64,000 nt of DNA. It comes from Flavobacterium amniphilum (GTDB lineage: Bacteria; Bacteroidota; Bacteroidia; Flavobacteriales; Flavobacteriaceae). Positions within the stretch are counted from its first letter, which is position 1. Every line of letters starts with the position of its first letter. This document shows, piece after piece, positions 54,008 to 62,721 of this stretch. The position numbers were made by a program, and so were the translations under genes. The notes under the pieces were generated by a model. The model was given only the letters and a program-made list of their open reading frames with translations. It was not told where the DNA came from and did not search any database. The stretch is from positions 186,001 to 250,000 of the forward strand of contig NZ_JAMLJL010000001.1 of NCBI RefSeq assembly GCF_023634845.1. Direction: 5' to 3'.

Positions 54008-55366
54008 TTAATATGCTTTTTCTTGTCCTCTGAAAATATTGATCACCGTTAAAAGAATAATTTTGATATCGAGAAATAATGACCAGTTCTCAATATAAAA
54101 AACATCATACTTGATGCGCTTCACCATCTCATCATCGGTTTCGATTTCCCCACGGTAGCCTTTTACCTGTGCTAATCCTGTAATTCCAGGCTTTACATGT
54201 AATCTGACATTATATTTCTTTATCTTTTTCTGGTATTCATTATTGTGTATCCATAAATGCGGTCTTGGTCCCACAATTGACATATCTCCAAGAATCACAT
54301 TTAAGAATTGAGGCATTTCATCCATACTTGTCCGACGTAAAAAAGCACCTATTTTTGTGATCCTAGGGTCGTTTTTAGTAGTCATTTCCTCTGTTTTTTC
54401 ATTGATATACATCGAACGGAACTTATAACAAAAAAATTCATTTTGATCCAGCCCGGGTCGTCCCTGTTTAAAAAAAACAGGCCCTTTTGATTCTATTTTG
54501 ATTAAAATAGCCACTAATGGTATAAGCCATGAAAATACAAAAATTACGATAAGTAAAGAGAATACTATATCGAACAACCGTTTAACAATCTTATTCGGCA
54601 GATCGTTAAGAGGTGTTCTTTTTAGGGATAAAACAGGAAAAAACTCGTAATAATCAATCTTAAGACTTTTAGAGTAAATTTCACTTCCTTCAGGTATAAA
54701 TTTAATTGTAATACGGTGATAATCCGAAAACTCAACTAATTCTTTCAATTCCTCTTCCGAAAGTTCTTTCAGTGCACAGTATATGTCATCAATTTTATTC
54801 TTCAGTACAAAATCCTGAATATCATCAATTTTACCCACTACCTCATCATCATCAACTTTATCCGAAAAAAATCCAAAAAAACGGTAACCATAATCAGGCC
54901 GGGTTATAAATAGTTTTTTAAGGTTAATCGCACTTTCCGTATGACCTATTATAATTACCCTGCGATAATTTCCTCCTAAAACAATCCGATATTTTTTGAG
55001 GTAATAGAATAACAATCCTTTAAAAAGAGTAATGTACAAAAATGTAAATCCGATAAAAATCAGGAATTGTTTAAAACTGGGAATAATTTCACGTGCTACC
55101 GAAAAATAAGCAATAACCACTAATGTAAAAAGCGTGAATTGCTTAACCAGTTTAGCTAAAATCTCTGCTGGTTTTGTGAAACGGAAAACTTCGTAAAATT
55201 CTGTAAAATAAGAAATTACACTCCACGAAATTAATTGAAACAGCAAAAAATAAGGCAGATAAACATTAAAGTTATTCAAAAATATTTCTGCTAGAATCAC
55301 CAGCAGAAAAAAATCAATAACCACACTGATGGGTCTAATATATTTTGAATACCTTCCTTTTGTCAC
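54008..55366 (-). CDS. Priming sugar transferase (polyprenyl-phosphate glycosyl-1-phosphate transferase)
   Basis: A 452-aa WbaP/WcaJ-type enzyme that loads the first sugar phosphate on undecaprenyl phosphate. Four N-terminal transmembrane helices (about 10-115), a cytoplasmic Rossmann-like domain (about 135-240), a fifth membrane segment (DIVFSLLIVIFVFSWLIPLVAI) and the C-terminal catalytic domain are present. The catalytic region includes FFKQGRPGLDQNEFFCYKFRSM, RRTSMDEMPQFLNVILGDMSIVGPRP and KPGITGLAQVKGY. The gene lies between the UDP-glucuronate decarboxylase and GT2 genes with 4-nt and 0-nt gaps. Confidence 0.93.
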   Translation of the reverse strand: MTKGRYSKYIRPISVVIDFFLLVILAEIFLNNFNVYLPYFLLFQLISWSVISYFTEFYEVFRFTKPAEILAKLVKQFTLFTLVVIAYFSVAREIIPSFKQFLIFIGFTFLYITLFKGLLFYYLKKYRIVLGGNYRRVIIIGHTESAINLKKLFITRPDYGYRFFGFFSDKVDDDEVVGKIDDIQDFVLKNKIDDIYCALKELSEEELKELVEFSDYHRITIKFIPEGSEIYSKSLKIDYYEFFPVLSLKRTPLNDLPNKIVKRLFDIVFSLLIVIFVFSWLIPLVAILIKIESKGPVFFKQGRPGLDQNEFFCYKFRSMYINEKTEEMTTKNDPRITKIGAFLRRTSMDEMPQFLNVILGDMSIVGPRPHLWIHNNEYQKKIKKYNVRLHVKPGITGLAQVKGYRGEIETDDEMVKRIKYDVFYIENWSLFLDIKIILLTVINIFRGQEKAY

Positions 55367-55370
55367 CTAT

Positions 55371-56354
55371 TTATTTTATATAATCCTTGAAATCTTTATG
55401 GGCTTCTTTCAATAATTCTTCTTTAGGCAACGATTTAAAATACTCATAGGTAATTTTCATTCCTTCTGAACGGCTTACTTTTGCTTCCCAACCTAAAATG
55501 TTTTTAGCTACAGTTGTATCCGGCTGACGCTGCAACGGATCGTTTTCAGGCAACGGGTGGTATACGATTTTCTGATTCGTACCGGTTAGCTTGATGATTT
55601 CTTCAGCAAAATCCTTAATTGTTATTTCATCCGGGTTCCCAATATTTACAGGTTGCGTATAATCAGAAAGAAGCAATCTGTAAATTCCTTCCACCTGGTC
55701 ATCAACATAACAAAACGAACGGGTTTGCAATCCATCTCCAAAAATCGTCAAATCTTCTCCACGTAATGCTTGTCCAATAAATGCCGGAATTACACGACCG
55801 TCGTTGAGACGCATTCTTGGTCCGTAAGTATTAAATATACGCACAATACGTGTTTCCAAACCGTGAAAACGGTGGTAAGCCATGGTAATGGACTCCTGAA
55901 AACGTTTTGCTTCATCATATACACCACGTGGCCCTATCGTATTTACATTTCCGAAATAATCTTCAGTTTGCGGATGAATCAAAGGGTCACCATATACTTC
56001 AGAAGTTGATGCAATTAAAATACGTGCCTTTTTCACTCTTGCCAAACCTAATAAATTGTGTGTTCCCAAAGAACCAACTTTCAAGGTTTGTATCGGGATT
56101 TTTAAATAATCTATTGGACTTGCCGGTGAAGCAAAATGTAAAATATAGTCTAATTCTCCTGGAACGTGAACAAATTTTGAAACATCATGATGGTAAAATT
56201 CAAAATGCTCCAATTTGAATAAATGTTCAATATTCTTTAAGTCTCCCGTAATTAAATTGTCCATACCAATTACATGGTATCCTTCTTTAATAAAACGGTC
56301 ACATAAATGTGAACCTAAAAAACCAGCCGCTCCGGTAATTAAAACTCTTTTCAT
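55371..56354 (-). CDS. UDP-glucuronate decarboxylase (UXS-like SDR)
   Basis: A 327-aa extended short-chain dehydrogenase. The NAD-binding motif [14 protein letters not shown] is at the N-terminus, the catalytic YxxxK reads YDEAKR, and [20 protein letters not shown] with [15 protein letters not shown] are typical of UDP-xylose synthases. It would convert UDP-glucuronate to UDP-xylose for cell-surface glycans. It lies 1 nt after rfbD in the same operon. A related epimerase function is a less likely alternative. Confidence 0.87.
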   Translation of the reverse strand: MKRVLITGAAGFLGSHLCDRFIKEGYHVIGMDNLITGDLKNIEHLFKLEHFEFYHHDVSKFVHVPGELDYILHFASPASPIDYLKIPIQTLKVGSLGTHNLLGLARVKKARILIASTSEVYGDPLIHPQTEDYFGNVNTIGPRGVYDEAKRFQESITMAYHRFHGLETRIVRIFNTYGPRMRLNDGRVIPAFIGQALRGEDLTIFGDGLQTRSFCYVDDQVEGIYRLLLSDYTQPVNIGNPDEITIKDFAEEIIKLTGTNQKIVYHPLPENDPLQRQPDTTVAKNILGWEAKVSRSEGMKITYEYFKSLPKEELLKEAHKDFKDYIK

Positions 56355-56355
56355 T

Positions 56356-57207
56356 TTATAAGGTTTGTAACAGACTTTCCTGCCACGGTTTTATATTGAT
56401 ATCAAATATCGCTTTTATTTTACTCTTATCCAAAACACTATATGACGGTCTTTTCGCCGGTGTTGGATAAGCTTCTGTAGGAATTGGATTTACAGTTATA
56501 TTAATAGTATTAATTCTGAAAATTTCTTTTGCAAAACCAAACCATGAACAAATTCCTTCATTACTGAAATTATAAATTCCAGAATTTTGTCCATCGGTAG
56601 AATTTGGGTGCTCAATAATTGATAGAATAGCTTCTGCCAAATCAACGGCATTTGTTGGTGTCCCAATTTGATCGCTTACTACATTCAAAGTATCTCTATC
56701 CTGTGCTAAACGAAGCATGGTTTTCATAAAATTACTCCCGAATTGGGAGTATACCCATGAAGTTCTGATGATATAGTATTTTTCACAATTCTCCGTTACT
56801 TTCTTTTCACCATCCAGTTTAGTCTGGCCGTAAACACCGATAGGGTTTGTCTGATCCGTTTCCAGATAAGGGACTGAAGAGGTTCCGTCAAAAACAAAAT
56901 CTGTTGAAATATGAATTAACGTTGCTCCAGAATTTTGACAGGCTTTAGCTAAATTTTCAGGACCAATGACATTTACCAAATGTGCTTTTTCAAATTCAGA
57001 CTCAGCTTTATCCACAGCAGTATAAGCAGCAGCGTTGATGCAAAAATCTATTGCATTCGTTTCAAAAAACCAAGAAACTTTTTCTTCATTAGTAATATCC
57101 AGATCTTTTGAGGTAGCAAAAATAAATTCAATTTCAGGATACTTTGATTGGATATATTGCAAAGACTGTCCTAACTGTCCCGATGCTCCGGTTACTAAAA
57201 CTACCAT
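56356..57207 (-). CDS. rfbD: dTDP-4-dehydrorhamnose reductase
   Basis: A 283-aa SDR enzyme performing the last step of dTDP-L-rhamnose synthesis. Motifs: [16 protein letters not shown], the [12 protein letters not shown] stretch, [10 protein letters not shown], the catalytic YGQTKLDGE and [10 protein letters not shown]. Length is normal. It overlaps the end of rfbC by 7 nt, so the two are translationally coupled. The first two pathway genes, rfbA and rfbB, are not in the window. Confidence 0.93.
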   Translation of the reverse strand: MVVLVTGASGQLGQSLQYIQSKYPEIEFIFATSKDLDITNEEKVSWFFETNAIDFCINAAAYTAVDKAESEFEKAHLVNVIGPENLAKACQNSGATLIHISTDFVFDGTSSVPYLETDQTNPIGVYGQTKLDGEKKVTENCEKYYIIRTSWVYSQFGSNFMKTMLRLAQDRDTLNVVSDQIGTPTNAVDLAEAILSIIEHPNSTDGQNSGIYNFSNEGICSWFGFAKEIFRINTINITVNPIPTEAYPTPAKRPSYSVLDKSKIKAIFDINIKPWQESLLQTL

Positions 57208-57752
57208 ACTTTTTTTGCGTTTTCCAATGTAGGCAACACTTGATCCTTTTCGGAAATAATCAATTCATCTGCTGGAAATCTCCAATCGATATTTACTGTG
57301 GCATCATTGAAAATCAAACCTCCTTCACTTTCTTTATTATAGAAGTTATCACATTTATAAAAGAAAGTTGCTGTATCACTCAATACCAAAAATCCATGGG
57401 CAAATCCTCTTGGAATGAAAAATTGCTTTTTGTTTTCCGCTGTAAGGACAATAGAATACGATTGTCCGTAGCTTGGAGAATCCAGACGTAAATCAACAGC
57501 TACATCCAAAACCTCTCCTTCTAAAACACGGACTAATTTTGCCTGTGCATATTCTCCACATTGATAATGCAAACCACGTAAAACACCTTTTGTGGAAAAA
57601 GATTGATTATCCTGAACGAAATTAATTTTTTGTCCAATTCCGTTCTCAAACGTATTTTGATTAAAGCTTTCCATGAAATGACCGCGGTCATCATGGAAAA
57701 CTTTAGGTTCTATAATAAAACAACCCTGAAGATTGGTTTCAATAAAATTCAT
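57201..57752 (-). CDS. rfbC: dTDP-4-dehydrorhamnose 3,5-epimerase
   Basis: A 183-aa cupin enzyme epimerising C3 and C5 of dTDP-4-keto-6-deoxyglucose. The N-terminus GCFIIEPKVFHDDRGHFMES, the catalytic-histidine region VLRGLHYQCG, and IPRGFAHGFLVLSD are diagnostic. It lies between DUF6909 (overlapping by 1 nt at a TAATG junction) and rfbD (overlapping by 7 nt). Its product is reduced by RfbD to give dTDP-rhamnose for surface polysaccharides. Confidence 0.95.
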   Translation of the reverse strand: MNFIETNLQGCFIIEPKVFHDDRGHFMESFNQNTFENGIGQKINFVQDNQSFSTKGVLRGLHYQCGEYAQAKLVRVLEGEVLDVAVDLRLDSPSYGQSYSIVLTAENKKQFFIPRGFAHGFLVLSDTATFFYKCDNFYNKESEGGLIFNDATVNIDWRFPADELIISEKDQVLPTLENAKKVW

Positions 57753-59437
57753 TAACAGTTAAATATTTGCTCTAAAATCTTAATTGTAATCAAGTAAGTT
57801 GGTTTTACACCAGTTGTTCCCAAACCTCCTGAAGCCAATGTACTTCCGGTTTCCAGTGGGTTATCAGAAGCATAATATGCGTAACGTACTTTCACGTCAG
57901 GATTGATACTCTTACGGATTCTGGAAGCCGACTGAATCGCTTTCTGGTAGTAAGCACCTTCCATTTCCAGTCCGATTGCTGCCCAAGTTGATTCATGGAA
58001 GAATTTCAATAAATCCCTGTTTTGAAGTGATGTTCCCAATACGGTAATCATCGGACCTGCATATACCGGAATATCATTTCCTTCAAACATTTCGGCTGTC
58101 AATTCGTTTTCAAACGGATAGTTATCAGCAGTTCCTTCATTCACGTGTGCATTCGGGATCATGATATCTCCTTTTCCGCCTTCAAGGATTCCGGCTTTAC
58201 CCATAATTGAAACCGATTCTACATTCAATAATGTTTTCTTTTTCTCGACTTTATAAGGTTTCAAAAGCTCGTCGATTGTTTCAAAAGCCTGTTCACCGAA
58301 AGCGTAGTCCATTACGATTAAAACCGGTGCCGCGCTATTGATTTTAGCACTTGGGAAGGCCGTTTTCTTCCAGTCGAATTTGGCTGTATCAAAAATCTGA
58401 ACATCAATATTCGTTCCGGATTCATCAGGTTGTGAAATCATTCCGTGCTGTAAAGCAAAATCTTCTACTTTTTTACGTAGTTCTTTACTTCCAGAAGCAG
58501 ATAAATCTTCATAAATCTGGTATTCTCCTTTTCCTTTGTATTTTGAAGCCAATACGTAAGGTGCAAAAACCGAATTCATCACACTGTGCATATTCGCACT
58601 GATGATATGGATTGGTCTTTCCAACAAACCATTGTCAGCTAAAGTCTTTTTGATATTGGTTGCCCAGATATCACCGTAAATGTGGTGTCCAAGACGTTCT
58701 CTCAATATCGGACTGAAAGTAATCGTTCTCTTGTTGTTGTCAACCACTTCTTCAATAGCGATTTTTCCTAACCAGTACACAATGTGCAAGAAACGGTCCG
58801 GTGAAGCACTATTTCCGAAATCGTCGTAAATATCACTAACCTCAGCAAAAGTTCTCCCTAATACATTAGCAGCATGGGAAATTGCTTTTTCACGTTCAAT
58901 CAAAGTCAATTTTTTCGATTGAAGTGCAGCTTGCTCCAGTTTTTCCCAATCACGCGATACTTTTCCTTCTTCATCTACTAAAACTCTATCTTTAATCTTG
59001 TGAGACTCAATAAAAATAAAAGTCAGGTGTGTTAAGATATCATAGATATCCGAACGTCCCCTTGTGATTTCCACATTCATCTGTTCGTCGTCAATACGGT
59101 AACAGTTTCTGCGGCGTTTTGGCGGAACAATGGGTTGGAAATGTGATTTGGAATACCCTTCATCAGAAGTCAAATTAATGTAACGGCATTCTTCGATTCC
59201 TACCGGAAGACGCTCAATTACATACAATAATCCGTTTAATTCTACTTTTTCTTCGGCGATTGAACCGTAAATTTCCGGTCGAAGTTCTAATAAAGCTTCT
59301 CTTAAAGTTTCTCCAGAAACACCCATTGGTTTGTAGAAACCTCTGTTGAATAAATGTCTCATCGTAATGTACAGTCTTTCGATAGCTCCCGAAGACTCTT
59401 GCGCTCTTGAGCGCGAAATGTTTTTAATCTCTTTCAT
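57752..59437 (-). CDS. DUF6909 family protein with nucleoside-phosphorylase-like C-terminal part
   Basis: A 561-aa cytoplasmic protein without signal or membrane segments, named by recall as DUF6909. The N-terminal half is helical (SRAQESSGAIERLYITMRHLF). The C-terminal half shows features of purine-nucleoside phosphorylases or AMP nucleosidases: a GDIMIPNAHVNEGTADNYPF loop, a VYAGPMITVLGTSLQN strand and the hallmark GLEMEGAYYQKA, where such enzymes place a Met-Glu pair to bind ribose, followed by ASDNPLETGS. It could be a nucleosidase; the reaction is unproven. It is first in the operon with rfbC-rfbD and has an exact -7 box upstream. Confidence 0.8.
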   Translation of the reverse strand: MKEIKNISRSRAQESSGAIERLYITMRHLFNRGFYKPMGVSGETLREALLELRPEIYGSIAEEKVELNGLLYVIERLPVGIEECRYINLTSDEGYSKSHFQPIVPPKRRRNCYRIDDEQMNVEITRGRSDIYDILTHLTFIFIESHKIKDRVLVDEEGKVSRDWEKLEQAALQSKKLTLIEREKAISHAANVLGRTFAEVSDIYDDFGNSASPDRFLHIVYWLGKIAIEEVVDNNKRTITFSPILRERLGHHIYGDIWATNIKKTLADNGLLERPIHIISANMHSVMNSVFAPYVLASKYKGKGEYQIYEDLSASGSKELRKKVEDFALQHGMISQPDESGTNIDVQIFDTAKFDWKKTAFPSAKINSAAPVLIVMDYAFGEQAFETIDELLKPYKVEKKKTLLNVESVSIMGKAGILEGGKGDIMIPNAHVNEGTADNYPFENELTAEMFEGNDIPVYAGPMITVLGTSLQNRDLLKFFHESTWAAIGLEMEGAYYQKAIQSASRIRKSINPDVKVRYAYYASDNPLETGSTLASGGLGTTGVKPTYLITIKILEQIFNC

Positions 59438-59460
59438 TAAATTTTATATTTTCTAACCCG

Positions 59461-59468
59461 CAAAGGTA
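59461..59468 (-). promoter_or_regulatory. -7 box of the DUF6909-rfbCD operon
   Basis: Minus-strand TACCTTTG is an exact TAnnTTTG and lies 24 bp upstream of the start; the -33 is not evident. Confidence 0.5.
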
Positions 59469-59479
59469 CGATTTTATTT

Positions 59480-60361
59480 TTAGTTTGTAAGGATTAGATT
59501 GATGGCAGGTTCAAAAACTCTTGTTTTTACTGGTAATCCTTCGGCATCTCTCTTAAATTCCTTTGTCCATTTTCCGCCTAAAAAAGTATAGGTGAACTCT
59601 CTTTCCACAAAATTGTAAAACGGTAACGGATAGTAAGTACGATGTGTTTTTGTTTTCCCGGGATCAGAAGCAGGAACCTCTTTTTCATACTTATTACTTT
59701 CAATAAACAATCTTTCGATAGCAACAAATAATCCGTTTTTTGGAAAAATCATATTTAATTTTGAAAGATCAAACTGAGTCATCCTTGAACCTTTTTTAAC
59801 TTTGGCGATAAAGTCTTTTTCAATTAACTCATCCCCAGGTAAACCATTGGCATCCACTTCATAAAAATGAATTTTGATTGTCGCTTCATCAATATTGCTT
59901 TCGGTATAAACCGATACTTTTTTGATGTATTTATTCTTACCGTAATTGGCCTTATAAGGAAAAAATTTAGCGTCAAATCTTGGTCCGTTTTCAAATGCCT
60001 GGCGGATGGCATTTTCGGTTTTTCCGATTTCGATTTGTTTTGTTTCTTTTTTGTTACCGATTACAACTTCACCCAATTGATAAGTTGCCGGAACCATTTT
60101 AACCAATGAAACCTGAGAAGATTTCAGTTTGATTTTCTCAAATCCGAGAATAGAAAAGATTAAGATTTTTTCTTCTTTAATATTTAATGAAAAACTACCG
60201 TCAAGATCTGAGGTTGTTCCTATATTTTCATTTTCTACTAAAATATTTACATATGGAAGCGGCTCATTATTTTCATCAACTACTTTCCCTTTAACTTGTG
60301 CAAATACAACAATCTTCAAACAAAAGAAGAAGAATATGAATGAAATTTTTTTCATCAGCAA
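59480..60361 (-). CDS. Carboxypeptidase-regulatory-like domain protein
   Basis: A 293-aa exported protein. A signal peptide (ISFIFFFFCLKIVVFAQ) is followed by a carboxypeptidase-regulatory (CarboxypepD_reg-like) Ig-type domain (about 22-110, KGKVVDENNEPLPYVNILV and SDLDGSFSLNIK) of the kind found at the N-terminus of TonB-dependent receptors. No receptor barrel follows; the rest (about 130-293) is a beta-rich domain, with YTESNIDEATIKIHFYEVDANGLPG. Function unknown. It starts 6 nt after the GH3-family gene stop and is likely co-transcribed with it. Confidence 0.82.
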   Translation of the reverse strand: MLMKKISFIFFFFCLKIVVFAQVKGKVVDENNEPLPYVNILVENENIGTTSDLDGSFSLNIKEEKILIFSILGFEKIKLKSSQVSLVKMVPATYQLGEVVIGNKKETKQIEIGKTENAIRQAFENGPRFDAKFFPYKANYGKNKYIKKVSVYTESNIDEATIKIHFYEVDANGLPGDELIEKDFIAKVKKGSRMTQFDLSKLNMIFPKNGLFVAIERLFIESNKYEKEVPASDPGKTKTHRTYYPLPFYNFVEREFTYTFLGGKWTKEFKRDAEGLPVKTRVFEPAINLILTN

Positions 60362-60367
60362 TTTATT

Positions 60368-61849
60368 TTACTTAAAAAAATCAGCAATTTTACGGTCGTT
60401 GCTCAATCGCGGTAATTTATTCTGTCCGCCTAATTTGCCTATCGATTTCATGTACTCCTGGAATCCGTTTTTAGCAACTTTTTTAATGACAACCGTGCGC
60501 AACACATTACCGGTTATCAAATCATCATAATACACATTTTGTGATCGCATTGCCTGATCAACAGCATGTGAAAACTGTTCTAAATCGGATGGTTCATTTT
60601 CAAATTCGATAAGCCATTCGTGGTAAGGCAATCCCGATTGCGGGTTGATTTGAGGTGCGACCGTAAATTCGTTAACCTGAACATCGGTTCCTTCCATGGC
60701 TTCTTTAAGGGCAGCTTCGACTTCCTTACCGATTACATGTTCGCCGAAAGCCGAAATATAATGTTTGATGCGTCCCGATACGATAACCCGATAAGGTTTC
60801 AGGCTCGTAAATTGAATGGTGTCTCCAATATTATATGCCCATAAACCCGCGTTTGTGGAAAGAATCAACGCGTAATTGATTCCCAATTCTACTTCACCTA
60901 TGGTGTAACGGCGCGGGTTTTCAGTAAAAAACTCATCGGCTTTTATGAATTCGTAAAAAATACCCGAATTCAGCAAAAGTAACATTCCTTTCTCTTTTTG
61001 GGAATCCTGATAGGCAAAAAAACCTTCGGAAGCCGGGAACAACTCGATTGAATCCACTTTTCTTCCAATCATTTTTTCAAATTTTGCCCTATATGGTTCA
61101 TAATTTACACCACCGTAAATAAACAGATTGAAATTTTTAAAAATATCACCTACTGGTTTATTCGCTTTTGTTGCCAATTTTTCAAAGTACATCTGTACCC
61201 AGGATGGAATTCCTGAAATGACCGCCATGTCTTCGTTAAAAGTTTCTTCGACAATAGCTTCCACTTTGGTTTCCCAATCTTCAATACAATTTGTTTCCCA
61301 TGATGGCATGCGGTTTTTCTGAAGGTATTCCGGGACATAATGAGCTACGATTCCGGAAAGTCTTCCCAGTTTAATTCCGTTCTTTTCCTCTAATGAAGGG
61401 CTTCCCTGCAGGAAAATCATTTTACCATCAACAAAATCAGCATTTCCGGTTTCATGAATATAACTCAAAATAGCATTTCGGGCCGCTTCAATGTGATATG
61501 GCATCGATTCTTTGGTCAGCGGTATATATTTTGCACCGGAAGTCGTACCGGAAGTTTTGGCAAAGTACAACGGCTTTCCTCTCCAGAGAATATTTTCCTC
61601 TCCACTAACTACACGGTCGACGTATGGGCGGAGTTCTTCATAATCCCTGACCGGAACTCTTTTGACAAAATCTTCAAATGATTTGATCCCGGAAAAATCA
61701 TGGTCTTTACCAAATTGTGTTTCTTTGGCGAGATGGATTAATTGTTGGAAAATTTTTTGTTGGGTTTCAACAGGATGATTCGCCCAGCGCTGGGTTTTCC
61801 GGTGAATATATTTTGCAAATTGCTTGGCAATTAAAGATTTAATGGACAT
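60368..61849 (-). CDS. GH3 auxin-responsive-promoter family protein (acyl-amido-synthetase-like)
   Basis: A 493-aa member of the GH3 family, ANL-type acyl-adenylate-forming enzymes that in plants conjugate auxin or jasmonate to amino acids. Here the ATP-binding P-loop reads FAKTSGTTSGAKYIP, with SGIPSWVQMYFE, INYALILSTNAGLWAYNIGDT and VSGRIKHYISAFGEHV downstream, all characteristic. Length is normal. The bacterial substrate is unknown. It follows the M23-anchor gene on the same strand by 53 bp and precedes the carboxypeptidase-regulatory gene. Confidence 0.9.
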   Translation of the reverse strand: MSIKSLIAKQFAKYIHRKTQRWANHPVETQQKIFQQLIHLAKETQFGKDHDFSGIKSFEDFVKRVPVRDYEELRPYVDRVVSGEENILWRGKPLYFAKTSGTTSGAKYIPLTKESMPYHIEAARNAILSYIHETGNADFVDGKMIFLQGSPSLEEKNGIKLGRLSGIVAHYVPEYLQKNRMPSWETNCIEDWETKVEAIVEETFNEDMAVISGIPSWVQMYFEKLATKANKPVGDIFKNFNLFIYGGVNYEPYRAKFEKMIGRKVDSIELFPASEGFFAYQDSQKEKGMLLLLNSGIFYEFIKADEFFTENPRRYTIGEVELGINYALILSTNAGLWAYNIGDTIQFTSLKPYRVIVSGRIKHYISAFGEHVIGKEVEAALKEAMEGTDVQVNEFTVAPQINPQSGLPYHEWLIEFENEPSDLEQFSHAVDQAMRSQNVYYDDLITGNVLRTVVIKKVAKNGFQEYMKSIGKLGGQNKLPRLSNDRKIADFFK

Positions 61850-61902
61850 TTTTATGAATATTATCTTCTCATTAATTCGTTGAGAATTCTTAAGACAATC
61901 TG

Positions 61903-62376
61903 TTATTTTTTCTGTGCTTCTTTCTGCACTTGTTTGCGGAGTTCCAATTCTGCTTTGCCGGCTTCCATTTCATATTCGGAAGGGTCAACATAGTCTGAAG
62001 CAAGAATCGAATCTTTATTGACTTTCGCGTATTCCAGATCACCGGTTAATACCTTTTTCACCGATTTAATGTATTCATCGTTTTTATTTAACTGGAATTC
62101 CAATGAATCAGCTTTTATACCAAGTAACAAAGCGTCCTGTTTCAATTGAGTCGATGAATATCCGGGAATATATTCGCGCAGCGGTGTGAAAGCGATGATA
62201 TAACTGGTCACCGAAATCAAAAATATTGCACCCAGACTTCCTAATATGAAAACATTCAAAATACTCAGCTTCAGTGAAAACTGTTCTTCAAAAGTTTCTT
62301 CATTTATAATCACCAAACGGCGTCTGGCTTTGATTGAATCAAAAAAAGCTTTTCTTTTTAATCTTTTCTTAGTCAT
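61903..62376 (-). CDS. M23-peptidase-like membrane anchor without catalytic domain
   Basis: A 157-aa protein. A basic cytoplasmic N-terminus (KKRLKRKAFFDSIKARRRL), one transmembrane helix (about 40-62, NVFILGSLGAIFLISVTSY) and a periplasmic helix with FTPLREYIPGYSSTQLKQDA match the N-terminal third of flavobacterial M23 peptidases of around 300 aa. The LytM catalytic domain normally expected after about residue 160 is missing: the frame stops at 61903 and only 53 bp remain before the next gene. It may be a lineage-specific short form, a truncated remnant or a regulator. The reading frame itself is intact, so I keep it as a gene. Confidence 0.7.
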   Translation of the reverse strand: MTKKRLKRKAFFDSIKARRRLVIINEETFEEQFSLKLSILNVFILGSLGAIFLISVTSYIIAFTPLREYIPGYSSTQLKQDALLLGIKADSLEFQLNKNDEYIKSVKKVLTGDLEYAKVNKDSILASDYVDPSEYEMEAGKAELELRKQVQKEAQKK

Positions 62377-62395
62377 AAGTGGGCAACTTAATCTA

Positions 62396-62428
62396 CAAAT
62401 ATAGCAATTTCGGATTTTGGAAAGGCAA
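62396..62428 (-). promoter_or_regulatory. Possible promoter of the M23-like gene
   Basis: Minus-strand TATATTTG (62403-62396) fits TAnnTTTG; TTG lies 22 nt upstream (62428-62426), within the accepted range. Confidence 0.4.
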
Positions 62429-62474
62429 TAAATAATAAATCGTTAAAAAATGAAAGTCTTGAATTTATCTTTAA

Positions 62475-62482
62475 TATCTTTG
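62475..62482 (+). promoter_or_regulatory. -7 box of tatA
   Basis: TATCTTTG fits TAnnTTTG exactly and lies 38 bp before the tatA start; a TTG is only 13 nt upstream, so the -33 is doubtful. Confidence 0.45.
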
Positions 62483-62520
62483 CAGAATATTTAACACGCG
62501 AAAGCACAAATTGATTTATC

Positions 62521-62697
62521 ATGGGAAGAATTGGAACTCCTGAAATTCTTATAATATTAGTTGTTGTTTTATTACTTTTTGGAGGTAAAAAAATTCCGGA
62601 GTTAATGAAAGGATTAGGAAGCGGACTTAATGAGTTCAAAAAAGCTTCCAAAGGTGAAGATACTACTGCAAAAAAAGAAGACGAAACTAAAGAGTAA
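62521..62697 (+). CDS. tatA: Twin-arginine translocase subunit TatA/E
   Basis: A 58-aa inner-membrane protein that forms the Tat translocation pore for folded proteins. One N-terminal membrane helix ([20 protein letters not shown]) is followed by the hinge [20 protein letters not shown], an amphipathic helix and a charged tail. The FGGKKIPEL motif with the glycine pair is the family signature. It lies divergent from the M23-like gene, with a -7 box upstream and a terminator right after the stop. tatC is not in the window. Confidence 0.92.
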   Translation: MGRIGTPEILIILVVVLLLFGGKKIPELMKGLGSGLNEFKKASKGEDTTAKKEDETKE

Positions 62698-62721
62698 ACA
62701 GTTACTGTTTGCTTTTCTTTT
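62695..62721 (+). terminator. Terminator of tatA, abutting the Lrp gene
   Basis: AAACAG-TTA-CTGTTT (62696-62710) is followed by GCTTTTCTTTT. The next base begins the Lrp/AsnC start codon at 62722, so the regulator is either read through from tatA or has an internal promoter. Confidence 0.65.

Noticed and set aside
61850..61915. Programmed frameshift joining the M23-like gene to the GH3 gene at an A6 run
   Set aside because: The -1 frame is open for about 19 codons into the GH3 start, but the heptamer lacks a proper X XXY YYZ pattern and fusing these functions makes no sense; likely chance.
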